Both the position numbers and the translations under genes were made by a program. Shown here one piece after another: positions 1 to 6,661 of a stretch of 21,018 bases of DNA; the first letter of the stretch is position 1, and the number at the start of each line of letters is the position of its first letter. The stretch is from positions 1 to 21,018 of the forward strand of contig CAMBZO010000005.1 in the NCBI GenBank assembly GCA_945872195.1, given 5' to 3'. Under the pieces are notes generated by a model. That model saw nothing but the letters and a program-made list of their open reading frames with translations, was not told where the DNA came from and did no database searches. The DNA comes from Akkermansia muciniphila (GTDB lineage Bacteria > Verrucomicrobiota > Verrucomicrobiia > Limisphaerales > SXTU01).

Positions 1-1134
1 CCCATCGGTGCGAAACCGCTGCGCGAGTGGCTCACCCCCGGCGCGAAGGTTTGCGTCAACTTCACCGACATCACGCGCGCCACGCCGAACCACCGCATCA
101 TCCCGTGGGTGTTGGAATACCTCGCGAAGCACGGCGTCACCCGCGACCAAATCACGCTGCTCAACCAGACCGGCACGCACCGGCCGAACACCAAGGCCGA
201 GCTGGAGAAGATGCTCACGCCCGAAGTCGTCGCGAACTACTGCGTCATCAACCACGAGTGCGAGCATGACGCGGACATGGTGCAGTTCGGCACCACGCGC
301 ACGGGGGCACCCGCGCTCCTCAACCGCCATTGCGCCCACGCCGACGTGCGCATCATCACGGGCTTCATCGAGCCGCACTTCTTCGCCGGCTTCAGCGGCG
401 GGCCGAAAGGCATCGCGCCGGGCGTCGCGGGTCTGGCCACGGTCATGAGCAACCACGGCGCGCAGAACATCGGCGACCCGCGGGCGGCCTTCGGCATCAC
501 GGACGGCAACCCGCTGTGGGAAGAACTCCTCGACATCGCGCTGCGCGTCGGCCCGAGCTTTCTGCTCAACGTCACGCTCAACGAGACCAAGCAGATCACG
601 AACGTCTTCGCCGGCGACCTGAAGACGGCGCACAAGACGGGCTACGAATACGTCCGCAAGTCCGCCATGCAGCGGGTGAAGGAACCGTTCGACATCGTGG
701 TGACGACGAACAGCGGCTACCCGCTGGACATGAATCTCTATCAGGGCGTGAAGGGCATGAGTGCGGCGGCGCGCATCGTGCGCCCCGGCGGGCTCATCAT
801 CCTCGCCTGCGAATGCAGCGAGGGCGTCCCGGCCAACAGCCCGCTGGATAAGCTCCTGCGCAGCGCGGCCAGCTCCGAGGAAATCCTGGCGATGCTCGCC
901 ACGCCCGGCTTCGTGAAGCCCGAGCAGTGGCAGGCGCAAATCCAGGCGCTCATCCAGCGCAAGGCGGAGGTGCTGGTTTACAGCAAGTTGTCGGATGAAG
1001 TGCTGGCCTCGGCGCACCTGAAGCCGTGCCGCGACATTGGTGCAGAAGTCGCGGCGCGGCTAGCGGCGCTCGGACCCGAATCGCGCGTCGCCGTGCTGCC
1101 GCAAGGACCACTGACGATTCCGTATCTGGCGTGA
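1..1134 (+). CDS. larA: LarA-family nickel-pincer 2-hydroxyacid racemase/epimerase (5' partial)
   Basis: The reading frame is open from base 1, so the start lies left of the window; 377 residues are visible and about 48 are missing, judged by alignment to Lactobacillus LarA numbering. The family racemises lactate or epimerises other 2-hydroxy acids by hydride transfer through a nickel-pincer nucleotide, in the cytosol. The key residues fall at the spacing expected for LarA: His in GTHRP (178-180, equivalent to His108), His in EPHFFAGFSGG (376-378, His174), the cofactor-tethering Lys in GGPKG (406-408, Lys184) and the nickel-binding His in SNHG (454-456, His200). The 66-, 10- and 16-residue separations match exactly, so the enzyme should be active. 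The cofactor-making genes larB, larC and larE are not in the window. The substrate is not known; family members act on several 2-hydroxy acids, so lactate is only one possibility. A GTG at 109 is an internal codon, not the start. Confidence 0.9.
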   Translation, partial: PIGAKPLREWLTPGAKVCVNFTDITRATPNHRIIPWVLEYLAKHGVTRDQITLLNQTGTHRPNTKAELEKMLTPEVVANYCVINHECEHDADMVQFGTTRTGAPALLNRHCAHADVRIITGFIEPHFFAGFSGGPKGIAPGVAGLATVMSNHGAQNIGDPRAAFGITDGNPLWEELLDIALRVGPSFLLNVTLNETKQITNVFAGDLKTAHKTGYEYVRKSAMQRVKEPFDIVVTTNSGYPLDMNLYQGVKGMSAAARIVRPGGLIILACECSEGVPANSPLDKLLRSAASSEEILAMLATPGFVKPEQWQAQIQALIQRKAEVLVYSKLSDEVLASAHLKPCRDIGAEVAARLAALGPESRVAVLPQGPLTIPYLA

Positions 1135-1142
1135 GCCTTCCC

Positions 1143-1236
1143 AGTAGGTCAGCGCGTCTCGCCTGACTTCTGTTCGGTAGAGCCGCTTGAGCGGGAATTG
1201 AAAGTGCGAAGGACAGGCGGGACGCGCTGTCCTACT
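1143..1236. repeat. REP-like inverted repeat between convergent genes
   Basis: Arms at 1143-1167 and 1212-1236 are 25 bases each and pair with three mismatches. A small inner hairpin, CCGCT/AGCGG, lies at 1183-1194, giving a nested cruciform of about 94 bp. It fills most of the gap between the LarA-like gene and the first DUF1080 gene, which converge here. The right arm begins directly after the TGA (1237-1239) of the minus-strand gene. It may end transcription from both sides, but neither side has a clear T-run, so a REP/MITE-type dispersed repeat is more likely. Copy number elsewhere in the genome cannot be seen. Confidence 0.75.
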
Positions 1237-2205
1237 TCACTTCTTCACCAGCCAGACATTCCGGTAGAACACCGGGTTGCCGTGGCCTTGGAGCTGGATG
1301 GCGCCGCCGGTCGGGTCTTCCTTCTTGCCGCCGCCGGTGGGGCCGGTGATTTCCACCTTGTCGTGGATAAGCACGTTGTTGTGCTTCACGGTGATGACGG
1401 CGTTCTTCGTCTTCTTGCCTTCGCCGTCGAACTTCGCGGCGGTGAAATCAATGTCGTAGGACTGCCACACGAGGGGCGGGAAACACATGTTCACGCTCGG
1501 CTCGGTCTTCGAGTAGATGCCGCCGCACTCGTTGTTCAGCCCCTTGAGGCCGAAGCTGTCCAGCACCTGCACCTCGTAGCGGTCCTGCATATAGACGCCG
1601 CTGTTCGCCCGGCCCTGGCCGCGACCGAGCGGCTTGAAGGGCAGGATGAACTCGACGTGCAACGTGTAGTTCTGAAAATCCGCCTGCTTCGTCTTGCTGC
1701 CGGAGGCGAGGAGCTTGCGGCCCAACTCGTCGAAGTGCCCGCCCGCGAAGGCATCGCAGTTCGAGCCATCGAAGAGCACCACCGAGCCCGCCGGGGCTTT
1801 CGCGCCGAGCGTGGGGCTTTGGCGGAGCACGCGCTTCATCGCGAACTTCCCCCGCCCGCCCTCGCCGGTGAGCAAGTCCTTCGTGAGCGACGCCTTCCAA
1901 GCCTCCTTCTCGAACGCGACTTTCTCGCCCTCGCGCTTCGCCTCGATTTCAATCTTCGGCGACTTGTCCCAGCCCGCGCCCGGCAGGCCGCCGTTGTGGA
2001 AGACCACGCGGAACGTGTCGTTGCCGAGCGCGATGACTTGTGCGCCGAGCTTGTCGCCGGCGAACTCGCCTTGCAGGTCATAGTCCGGCCCGGCGGCGCG
2101 GGCATCGCCCTCGGTGAGGAAGGTGCCGGGTTCAGGCTTCGCGTCGGCGGCGAGGCCGAGCGTGGCAGCGGCGAGGAGGGCGGTGAGGAGGAACGGGAGT
2201 TTCAT
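1237..2205 (-). CDS. Secreted DUF1080 protein, copy 1 (3-keto-disaccharide hydrolase family)
   Basis: This 322-residue protein has a Sec signal peptide at residues 1-19 (a hydrophobic LLTALLAAATLGLA core), so it should be periplasmic. Residues about 25-130 carry an N-terminal region with LQGEFAG, GAQVIALG and GGLPGAGWD, shared with copy 2. Residues about 135-322 form the concanavalin-A-like DUF1080 domain, with LFDGSN, SGVYMQDRYEVQVLDSFG, NECGGIY and a GNPVFYRNVW end. PF06439 members include enzymes that cleave 3-keto-glycosides. It is last in a minus-strand run after the propeller, DUF1080 copy 2 and glutathione peroxidase genes. It is separated from the peroxidase by 65 bp holding a terminator-like hairpin, so it may have its own promoter. 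No Shine-Dalgarno site precedes the ATG at 2203-2205; the start is chosen because the signal peptide begins there. Catalysis is a family inference. Confidence 0.88.
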   Translation of the reverse strand: MKLPFLLTALLAAATLGLAADAKPEPGTFLTEGDARAAGPDYDLQGEFAGDKLGAQVIALGNDTFRVVFHNGGLPGAGWDKSPKIEIEAKREGEKVAFEKEAWKASLTKDLLTGEGGRGKFAMKRVLRQSPTLGAKAPAGSVVLFDGSNCDAFAGGHFDELGRKLLASGSKTKQADFQNYTLHVEFILPFKPLGRGQGRANSGVYMQDRYEVQVLDSFGLKGLNNECGGIYSKTEPSVNMCFPPLVWQSYDIDFTAAKFDGEGKKTKNAVITVKHNNVLIHDKVEITGPTGGGKKEDPTGGAIQLQGHGNPVFYRNVWLVKK

Positions 2206-2228
2206 GGTGTTGGTTTGCTCAAAAGCAA

Positions 2229-2252
2229 AGCGCGGGCAAAACTGCCCGCGCT
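2229..2252 (-). terminator. Hairpin terminator after glutathione peroxidase gene
   Basis: A perfect 10-bp stem (2229-2238 with 2243-2252) closes an AAAC loop, which reads GTTT on the minus strand. Read on the minus strand the stem is followed by TTGCTTTTG, a weak T-rich tail. It starts 18 bases past the peroxidase stop codon and lies upstream of DUF1080 copy 1. This fits an intrinsic terminator or attenuator, or a small palindromic repeat. Confidence 0.55.
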
Positions 2253-2270
2253 ACTGGTGGAGGGTTGAGA

Positions 2271-2804
2271 TTACTTCGCGGCGAGGGCGGCCTCGATGGC
2301 CTTCACGACTTGCGGCGCGTCGGGGGCCGTGCTTGGCTCGAAGCGGGCGATGACCTTGCCATCGCGGCCGACGAGGAACTTGCCGAAGTTCCAGCCGATG
2401 TCCTTGCCGCCCTCGCCGATGAGGGTCTTGTAGAGCGGGTGACGGTTCGCGCCGTTGACCTCGAGCTTGTCGAACATCGGGAAGGTCACGTTGAACTTCG
2501 TGGAGCAGAACGAGAGGATTTCCTCATTGGTGCCCGGCTCCTGCTTGCCGAACTGGTTGCAGGGGAAGCCGGCGACGACGAGGCCCTGGGCCTGGTATTT
2601 CTTGTAGGTGGCTTCGAGGCCGTTGTATTGCGGCGTGAGGCCGCACTTGGAGGCGACATTGACGACGAGGATGACTTTGCCGGAGAAAGCCTTGAGCGAG
2701 GTGTCCTTGCCTTTGATGTCCTTGACGGGCGCGTCATAGACGGACGCGGCGGTGAGTGCGGAGGCGGTGAGCATGAGGGTGGCGAGCAGGGCAGTGAGTT
2801 TCAT
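2271..2804 (-). CDS. Exported cysteine-type glutathione peroxidase
   Basis: This 177-residue protein starts at the ATG complementary to 2802-2804, where a Sec signal peptide begins (MKLTALLATLMLTASALTA). A longer frame reaching 2882 would place 26 polar residues ahead of the signal and run into a repeat, so it was not used. The enzyme reduces peroxides, usually with thioredoxin in bacterial Cys forms. The thioredoxin-fold motifs are complete: NVASKCG with the peroxidatic Cys54, GFPCNQFGKQEPG with Gln88, and WNFGKFLVG with Trp138 and Asn139, giving the full Cys-Gln-Trp-Asn tetrad. Position 54 is TGC-type cysteine, not selenocysteine. Cys100 in SFCSTKF sits where the resolving cysteine lies in two-Cys members. 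It lies between two DUF1080 paralogues, so it probably protects periplasmic redox chemistry; that role is inference. Confidence 0.93.
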   Translation of the reverse strand: MKLTALLATLMLTASALTAASVYDAPVKDIKGKDTSLKAFSGKVILVVNVASKCGLTPQYNGLEATYKKYQAQGLVVAGFPCNQFGKQEPGTNEEILSFCSTKFNVTFPMFDKLEVNGANRHPLYKTLIGEGGKDIGWNFGKFLVGRDGKVIARFEPSTAPDAPQVVKAIEAALAAK

Positions 2805-2875
2805 TTTCAAGTGTGTTGGTTCAACGAACGAGTTACCGACGGGCCACCGGGGATCCGGATTCAGCCAGAGGATTG

Positions 2876-2957
2876 GCCACAAAAAAGCACAGAAGGCACA
2901 AAGAGGAATCGGGGATTGGGTTCCTCCGCCTTTGTGCCTGCTGTGCCTCTTTGTGGC
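2876..2957. repeat. Imperfect inverted repeat, CCACAAAG/CTTTGTGG type
   Basis: Left arm 2876-2908 and right arm 2921-2957 pair over about 28 bases with three mismatches and a small offset near the loop. The arms are built on GGCACAAAG and its complement. The element lies between DUF1080 copy 2 (stop codon 18 bases away) and the glutathione peroxidase start (71 bases away), so the peroxidase transcript may carry a long leader hairpin. No T-run follows on either strand. It resembles dispersed repeats of this base pattern that I recall from environmental bacterial genomes; genome copy number cannot be judged here. Confidence 0.75.
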
Positions 2958-2975
2958 AAAAGCCTTCTTCGCGGC

Positions 2976-3953
2976 TCACTTCGCCGCCACCCACCAGATG
3001 TTCCGGTAGAAGATGGGGTTGCCGTGGTCTTGAAGCTGGATGGGGCCGGGCGTCGCGCCTTCCTTCAGGCCGGCGGCGGTGGTGGCGCTGTTGACCAGAG
3101 CCTTGTCGTGGATGAGCACGCCGTTGTGCTTCACGGTGAGCGTGGCGTCCTTGGTCTTCACGCCGGCGGCGTCGAACTGCGCCTCGGTGAACTCGATGTC
3201 GTAGGTCTGCCAAGTGAGCGCCGGGAGGCACATGTTCACGGCGGGGCGGTGCTTGGTGTAGATGCCGCCGCACTCGTTGTTCTCGCCCTTGAGGCCGAAG
3301 CTATCCAGCACCTGCACCTCGTAACGGTCCTGAAGATAAACGCCGGAGTTGCCGCGATCCTGTCCGCGCCCGAGGGGCTTGAAGGGAAGGAAGAACTCGA
3401 TGTGCAACGTGCCGCTCTTGATGAGTTCCTTCGACTTCGTGCCGCAGCGGAGCAACTTGCGGTCATCCAGCTTGCCGTTCTGCCACGCGTCGGCGCTGGA
3501 GCCGTCGAAGAGCACCTGCGCGCCAGCGGGTGGCTTGGCGAGGAGACTGGGGCTTTGGCGGAAAACTTTGATGAGCTTGAAGGCCTTGCCCGCGGCGTCC
3601 GCGCCGGTGAGCAGGCCCCCGGCAACGGTGCCGCTCACTTTGCCGTCAGCGCTCTTGAAAACGGCCTTCGCCCCGTCAAGCGCGCCTTCGACTTCGGTCT
3701 TCGCGGACTTGTCCCAACCCGCGCCGGGCAAGCCGCCTGGGTGCAGCACGAGGCGGAATTTGCTGTCGCCCAGCGCGATGACCTGCGCGCCCTGACCGGC
3801 ATCGGCGTATTCGCCTTGGAGGTCGAAGTCCGGGCCAGCCGCGCGCGCGTCGGCCTCGGTGAGGTAGGCGGGCCTGGGGTTGGGTTTGGGGGCGTCGGCG
3901 GCGAGGAGCGGCAACGCCGTCAGCAGCGACAAGAGGGTGAGGCAGTTTTTCAT
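2976..3953 (-). CDS. Secreted DUF1080 protein, copy 2 (3-keto-disaccharide hydrolase family)
   Basis: This 325-residue protein has a Sec signal (residues 1-18, LTLLSLLTALPLLA) and the same two-part build as copy 1. The N-terminal region carries LQGEYAD, GAQVIALGD and GGLPGAGWDKS. The C-terminal DUF1080 lectin-like domain carries LFDGSS, LPFKPLGRGQDRGNSGVY, DRYEVQVLDSFGLKG and GNPIFYRNIWW. Long stretches are near identical to copy 1 in protein and DNA, for example around 3270-3350 against 1530-1610, so the two are paralogues from duplication. It lies 69 bp downstream of the propeller gene and upstream of the peroxidase, on the same strand. Family members act on glycosides with an oxidised C3; the substrate here is not known. 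The ATG at 3951-3953 starts the signal peptide and is the only convincing start. Confidence 0.9.
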   Translation of the reverse strand: MKNCLTLLSLLTALPLLAADAPKPNPRPAYLTEADARAAGPDFDLQGEYADAGQGAQVIALGDSKFRLVLHPGGLPGAGWDKSAKTEVEGALDGAKAVFKSADGKVSGTVAGGLLTGADAAGKAFKLIKVFRQSPSLLAKPPAGAQVLFDGSSADAWQNGKLDDRKLLRCGTKSKELIKSGTLHIEFFLPFKPLGRGQDRGNSGVYLQDRYEVQVLDSFGLKGENNECGGIYTKHRPAVNMCLPALTWQTYDIEFTEAQFDAAGVKTKDATLTVKHNGVLIHDKALVNSATTAAGLKEGATPGPIQLQDHGNPIFYRNIWWVAAK

Positions 3954-3996
3954 AGGTAAAGTTTGTGGCAGACCCTTCGTGATACGAGAGCACGCA

Positions 3997-4014
3997 CGCA
4001 GGCTGAAGCCTGCG
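3997..4014. repeat. Short palindrome GCAGGCT/AGCCTGC
   Basis: An 8-bp perfect stem (3997-4004 with 4007-4014) lies 8 bases past the stop of the propeller gene, in the gap before DUF1080 copy 2. No T-run follows on the minus strand, so it is a poor intrinsic terminator and looks more like a dispersed palindrome. Confidence 0.55.
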
Positions 4015-4022
4015 ACTGCGGG

Positions 4023-6284
4023 TTACTTCGCCGCCACCTTGTGAATGGTGCTGTAAATCTCGCTGGTCACCGGCGCGCCGTCCGCGGCCTTGAGGTTGAA
4101 TTTAATCTTCATCTGCATGGCCGGGGTCAGCTCGGAGAGTTTCAGCGTAACGGTTTTCTTGTCCGCACTGAGCATGACGCTCGTGACTTCGAGTTTGTCG
4201 TGCTGCTTGACCTTTGCGTCCTTCGTCGAGACTTCAGGCGAGCCGTAGCCGCCGGAGTAGATATAATTCCACAGCTCAACGTTCCAGTTGCCGATGTCCT
4301 TGGCGCTGGCCTCGTCGAGCGGTGCGGTGAAGGTGATGCGCACGCCGTCCTTCGAGACGTGCAACGCCTGCGGCATCCGCACCGGCGCGCCGGTGTAACG
4401 CACTCGGCTGAACCCGCCGTCGCGCACGCCCGCGGTCTGCCAACCGCGCAGGCCGGTGGTGTAAAGCTGGCCGTCCTTGGGGCTGAAGCGGCCGCGCATC
4501 GTGCCGCTGGGGAATTTTAGCGGGAACTGCACCATCCCCGCCTGCACCGTGCCGTCCACTTCCTGGGGCATGACGGCGAAGAGCGTGCCCTTGCCGTAGC
4601 TCATGAAGAGCATCTGGCCGTTGAACGGGCCCCACTTCGTGCCCTCCACCCACGCCTGCCCGCCGCTGGAGTTGTCCATGCTCATCGGCAGCCAGCACAT
4701 CGGCTGGTCGTAAGCGTGGATGTTGTCGTCGGGCGGGGCCTTGCCGTGCGCGGCTTGGCGCATCCCGTAGAAGCCGCCCTCGCGGATGAGGTTCAGCTTG
4801 CTGGCGGGCATGTAGTGGCCCTGATTGTCGCTGACTGTGAGCCAGCCGTTCGGGCCGAGGCCACTGCCGTTCGGGGCGCGCAGGCCGGTGGCAAACACGT
4901 CGAGCTTCGAGCCGTCCTTGCTGACCTTCAGCATCGTGCCTTGATGCGGCGACTGCACGTTGGGCGGCCACGGCGCGCCCTTGGCATAGAAGAAATTGCC
5001 GGCCTTGTCCGTGTGCAGGTCGAGGTTGAACTCGTGGTAGTTCGGCGTCACGACGGTGTCGTTGTTGAAGCACTCGTAGAAGTCCGCCTCGCCGTCGCCG
5101 TTCAGGTCATGCAACCGCGTGAGCTGGTCGCGGCAAGTGACGTAAATCTGGCCGCCCACGACCTTAAGGCCGAGCGGCTGAAACATCCCGGTGGCGAACC
5201 GCTTCCACGTCAGCTTGCCCTGCGGGTCATTGAGGCCGCCGACAATCCACACATCGCCGTGGAAGCACGCAATCGCCGCGCGACCATCCGGCAGGAAGTC
5301 GAAGCCGCCGAAGAAGGTCTTCGAGTTCCACGGGTTCGGGACGGGCGGCGTGAGGTCATCCACCACGTAAGGGCCGTCGGTGGTGCCGGGCACGGTCTGC
5401 ACCACGACGGGTTCAGTCCAACGGCCCGCCGCGCCCTTGGTGAGGGCGGCGAGGCTGGGGAGTTTGGCGGCGCTGTTCAACGCGGCTTCCACGGGGGCGA
5501 AGTCCGACTTCGCACCCTTCCAGAGCGCGATGCGGAAGGACTGCTTGCCCGCAGGAATCTTCGCGAGCACACGGCCGTTCGCGTTCTCGAGCGTGACGCC
5601 TTTGCCGCCCTGCACCGCGATGGCGAGCGACTGCGCGGGTTCATTCCCCGCGACCGGCAAGTCGAAGGTGAGCTTCGCGCCCGCCGCGCCGCCCGCCGGC
5701 ACCGCGTCGCACACGACCAGCGTCTGCGGCGTCTTACTGTCCAGCTCGATGGTGCGCGTGACGACATTCGCCTCGCCGACTTTTTCCACGCCCGGCATCT
5801 CCAACACCTCAGCGGCGCCGACGGTGTATTTGAGCACCACGTTCCAACCGTTGAGATAGAGGCCGCGATACTTGGCCCACTCGGTCGGGAGACGGCCCTG
5901 TTTGTTCGTGCGCCCGTCGTCGAGCTGGCCAGCCATCGCCCAACCGGGGCCGACCTGCGTGCCGAAGAGCGGCTTGCCCAAGACCTCGGGCGGCTGCGGG
6001 TGCACAATCTCGACCTGGCTCTTGCCGAACTTGAGGTAGTCGCCCGCCCACGCCACCGAGACGCGCATCAGGTCGGTGTCGTAGCAGACATGCACGTCGC
6101 GGTTCGCGCCCACCGAGACGACCACGCCCTTCATAGCGAGGTTGTTGGCGACAGGGAAACCGCTCTTGATGGTGCCGGTGAAGTAAGGCCCGCGCTCAAT
6201 GCCATCGGTAGTGTTGCCCGCCGGCGCGGCGGACGAGGCGAAGACGATTCCGAGCAAGGCGAGGGTAATGACGATTCGTTTCAT
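4023..6284 (-). CDS. Exported beta-propeller protein with DUF6797-like N-terminus
   Basis: This 753-residue protein has a Sec signal (IVITLALLGIVFASSAA), so it acts outside the cytoplasm. Residues about 30-120 (GPYFTGTIKS, NLAMKGVVVSVG, DTDLMRVSVAWAGDYL) resemble the DUF6797 region of large secreted verrucomicrobial proteins. Residues about 320-650 look like a six-bladed propeller of the PQQ-sugar-dehydrogenase type, with FDFLPDGRAAIACFHGDVW, FATGLRAPNGSGLGPNG and repeated strand pairs. An EF-hand-like calcium loop, DLNGDGEADFYE, lies at residues 393-404. Residues about 660-753 form an Ig-like tail with FTAPLDEASAKDIGNW. There is no CxxCH, so unlike many relatives it carries no covalent haem. 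It is first in the minus-strand run ahead of DUF1080, peroxidase and DUF1080. Sugar oxidation is a guess from the fold; it could instead only bind a ligand. Confidence 0.8.
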   Translation of the reverse strand: MKRIVITLALLGIVFASSAAPAGNTTDGIERGPYFTGTIKSGFPVANNLAMKGVVVSVGANRDVHVCYDTDLMRVSVAWAGDYLKFGKSQVEIVHPQPPEVLGKPLFGTQVGPGWAMAGQLDDGRTNKQGRLPTEWAKYRGLYLNGWNVVLKYTVGAAEVLEMPGVEKVGEANVVTRTIELDSKTPQTLVVCDAVPAGGAAGAKLTFDLPVAGNEPAQSLAIAVQGGKGVTLENANGRVLAKIPAGKQSFRIALWKGAKSDFAPVEAALNSAAKLPSLAALTKGAAGRWTEPVVVQTVPGTTDGPYVVDDLTPPVPNPWNSKTFFGGFDFLPDGRAAIACFHGDVWIVGGLNDPQGKLTWKRFATGMFQPLGLKVVGGQIYVTCRDQLTRLHDLNGDGEADFYECFNNDTVVTPNYHEFNLDLHTDKAGNFFYAKGAPWPPNVQSPHQGTMLKVSKDGSKLDVFATGLRAPNGSGLGPNGWLTVSDNQGHYMPASKLNLIREGGFYGMRQAAHGKAPPDDNIHAYDQPMCWLPMSMDNSSGGQAWVEGTKWGPFNGQMLFMSYGKGTLFAVMPQEVDGTVQAGMVQFPLKFPSGTMRGRFSPKDGQLYTTGLRGWQTAGVRDGGFSRVRYTGAPVRMPQALHVSKDGVRITFTAPLDEASAKDIGNWNVELWNYIYSGGYGSPEVSTKDAKVKQHDKLEVTSVMLSADKKTVTLKLSELTPAMQMKIKFNLKAADGAPVTSEIYSTIHKVAAK

Positions 6285-6661
6285 AGGTTAGCTTAAGCGC
6301 GGGATGGTTTCCGGTTTTCACCCCCGCTGGCAATGTCTTATTCGCGCGCGCCTGTCCTCCACGTCCCGAACGACGAGGATGTCGCCCTCGTGAGCGACCC
6401 CGTCGCGGTCGTGTGCAAACCGTGAGTGAAGGCCGGAACGAAACACCCCCGTGACGGCGACCTCACACACGTGCCTCCGAGGCTGGGAGAGGGCGCCAGC
6501 GCTTCGTGCCCTTTCGCCATTCCTGAGCCGGCGACCGTAGAAAAAGAAAGTTGTTAGAATCACTCCGACCCGGCAAAACTATGGGTGAGACGGACATTGA
6601 AGAGGGCTATCAAAGCCGCCGTCTGCTCTGGCGAACGCGGTAAACTTAAAACGAAACGCAT
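6285..6661. other. Divergent intergenic region, no gene seen
   Basis: These 377 bases separate the divergent propeller and DUF1501 genes and should hold both promoters. Short open frames here have no recognisable product. An imperfect hairpin (6487-6496 with 6506-6515, eight of ten pairs) is the only clear structure. The 60 bases before 6662 are A-rich, unlike the surroundings, with TAAACT at 6641-6646 as a possible -10 box, but no good -35 box lies at the right distance. Confidence 0.6.

Noticed and set aside
2805..2882. 26-residue extension of the glutathione peroxidase
   Set aside because: It would bury the signal peptide and run into the inverted repeat.
2265..3959. 564-residue open frame on the plus strand
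   Set aside because: It lies antisense to the peroxidase and DUF1080 copy 2, has Val/Glu/Ala/Leu-rich composition typical of high-GC shadow frames, and shows no family motif.
4716..6296. 526-residue plus-strand frame
   Set aside because: It is antisense to the propeller gene, which has a signal peptide and recognisable domains; the plus frame has none.
6318..6563. Small gene in the divergent intergenic region
   Set aside because: The open frames have no start context, no homology that I recognise and Arg-rich shadow composition.
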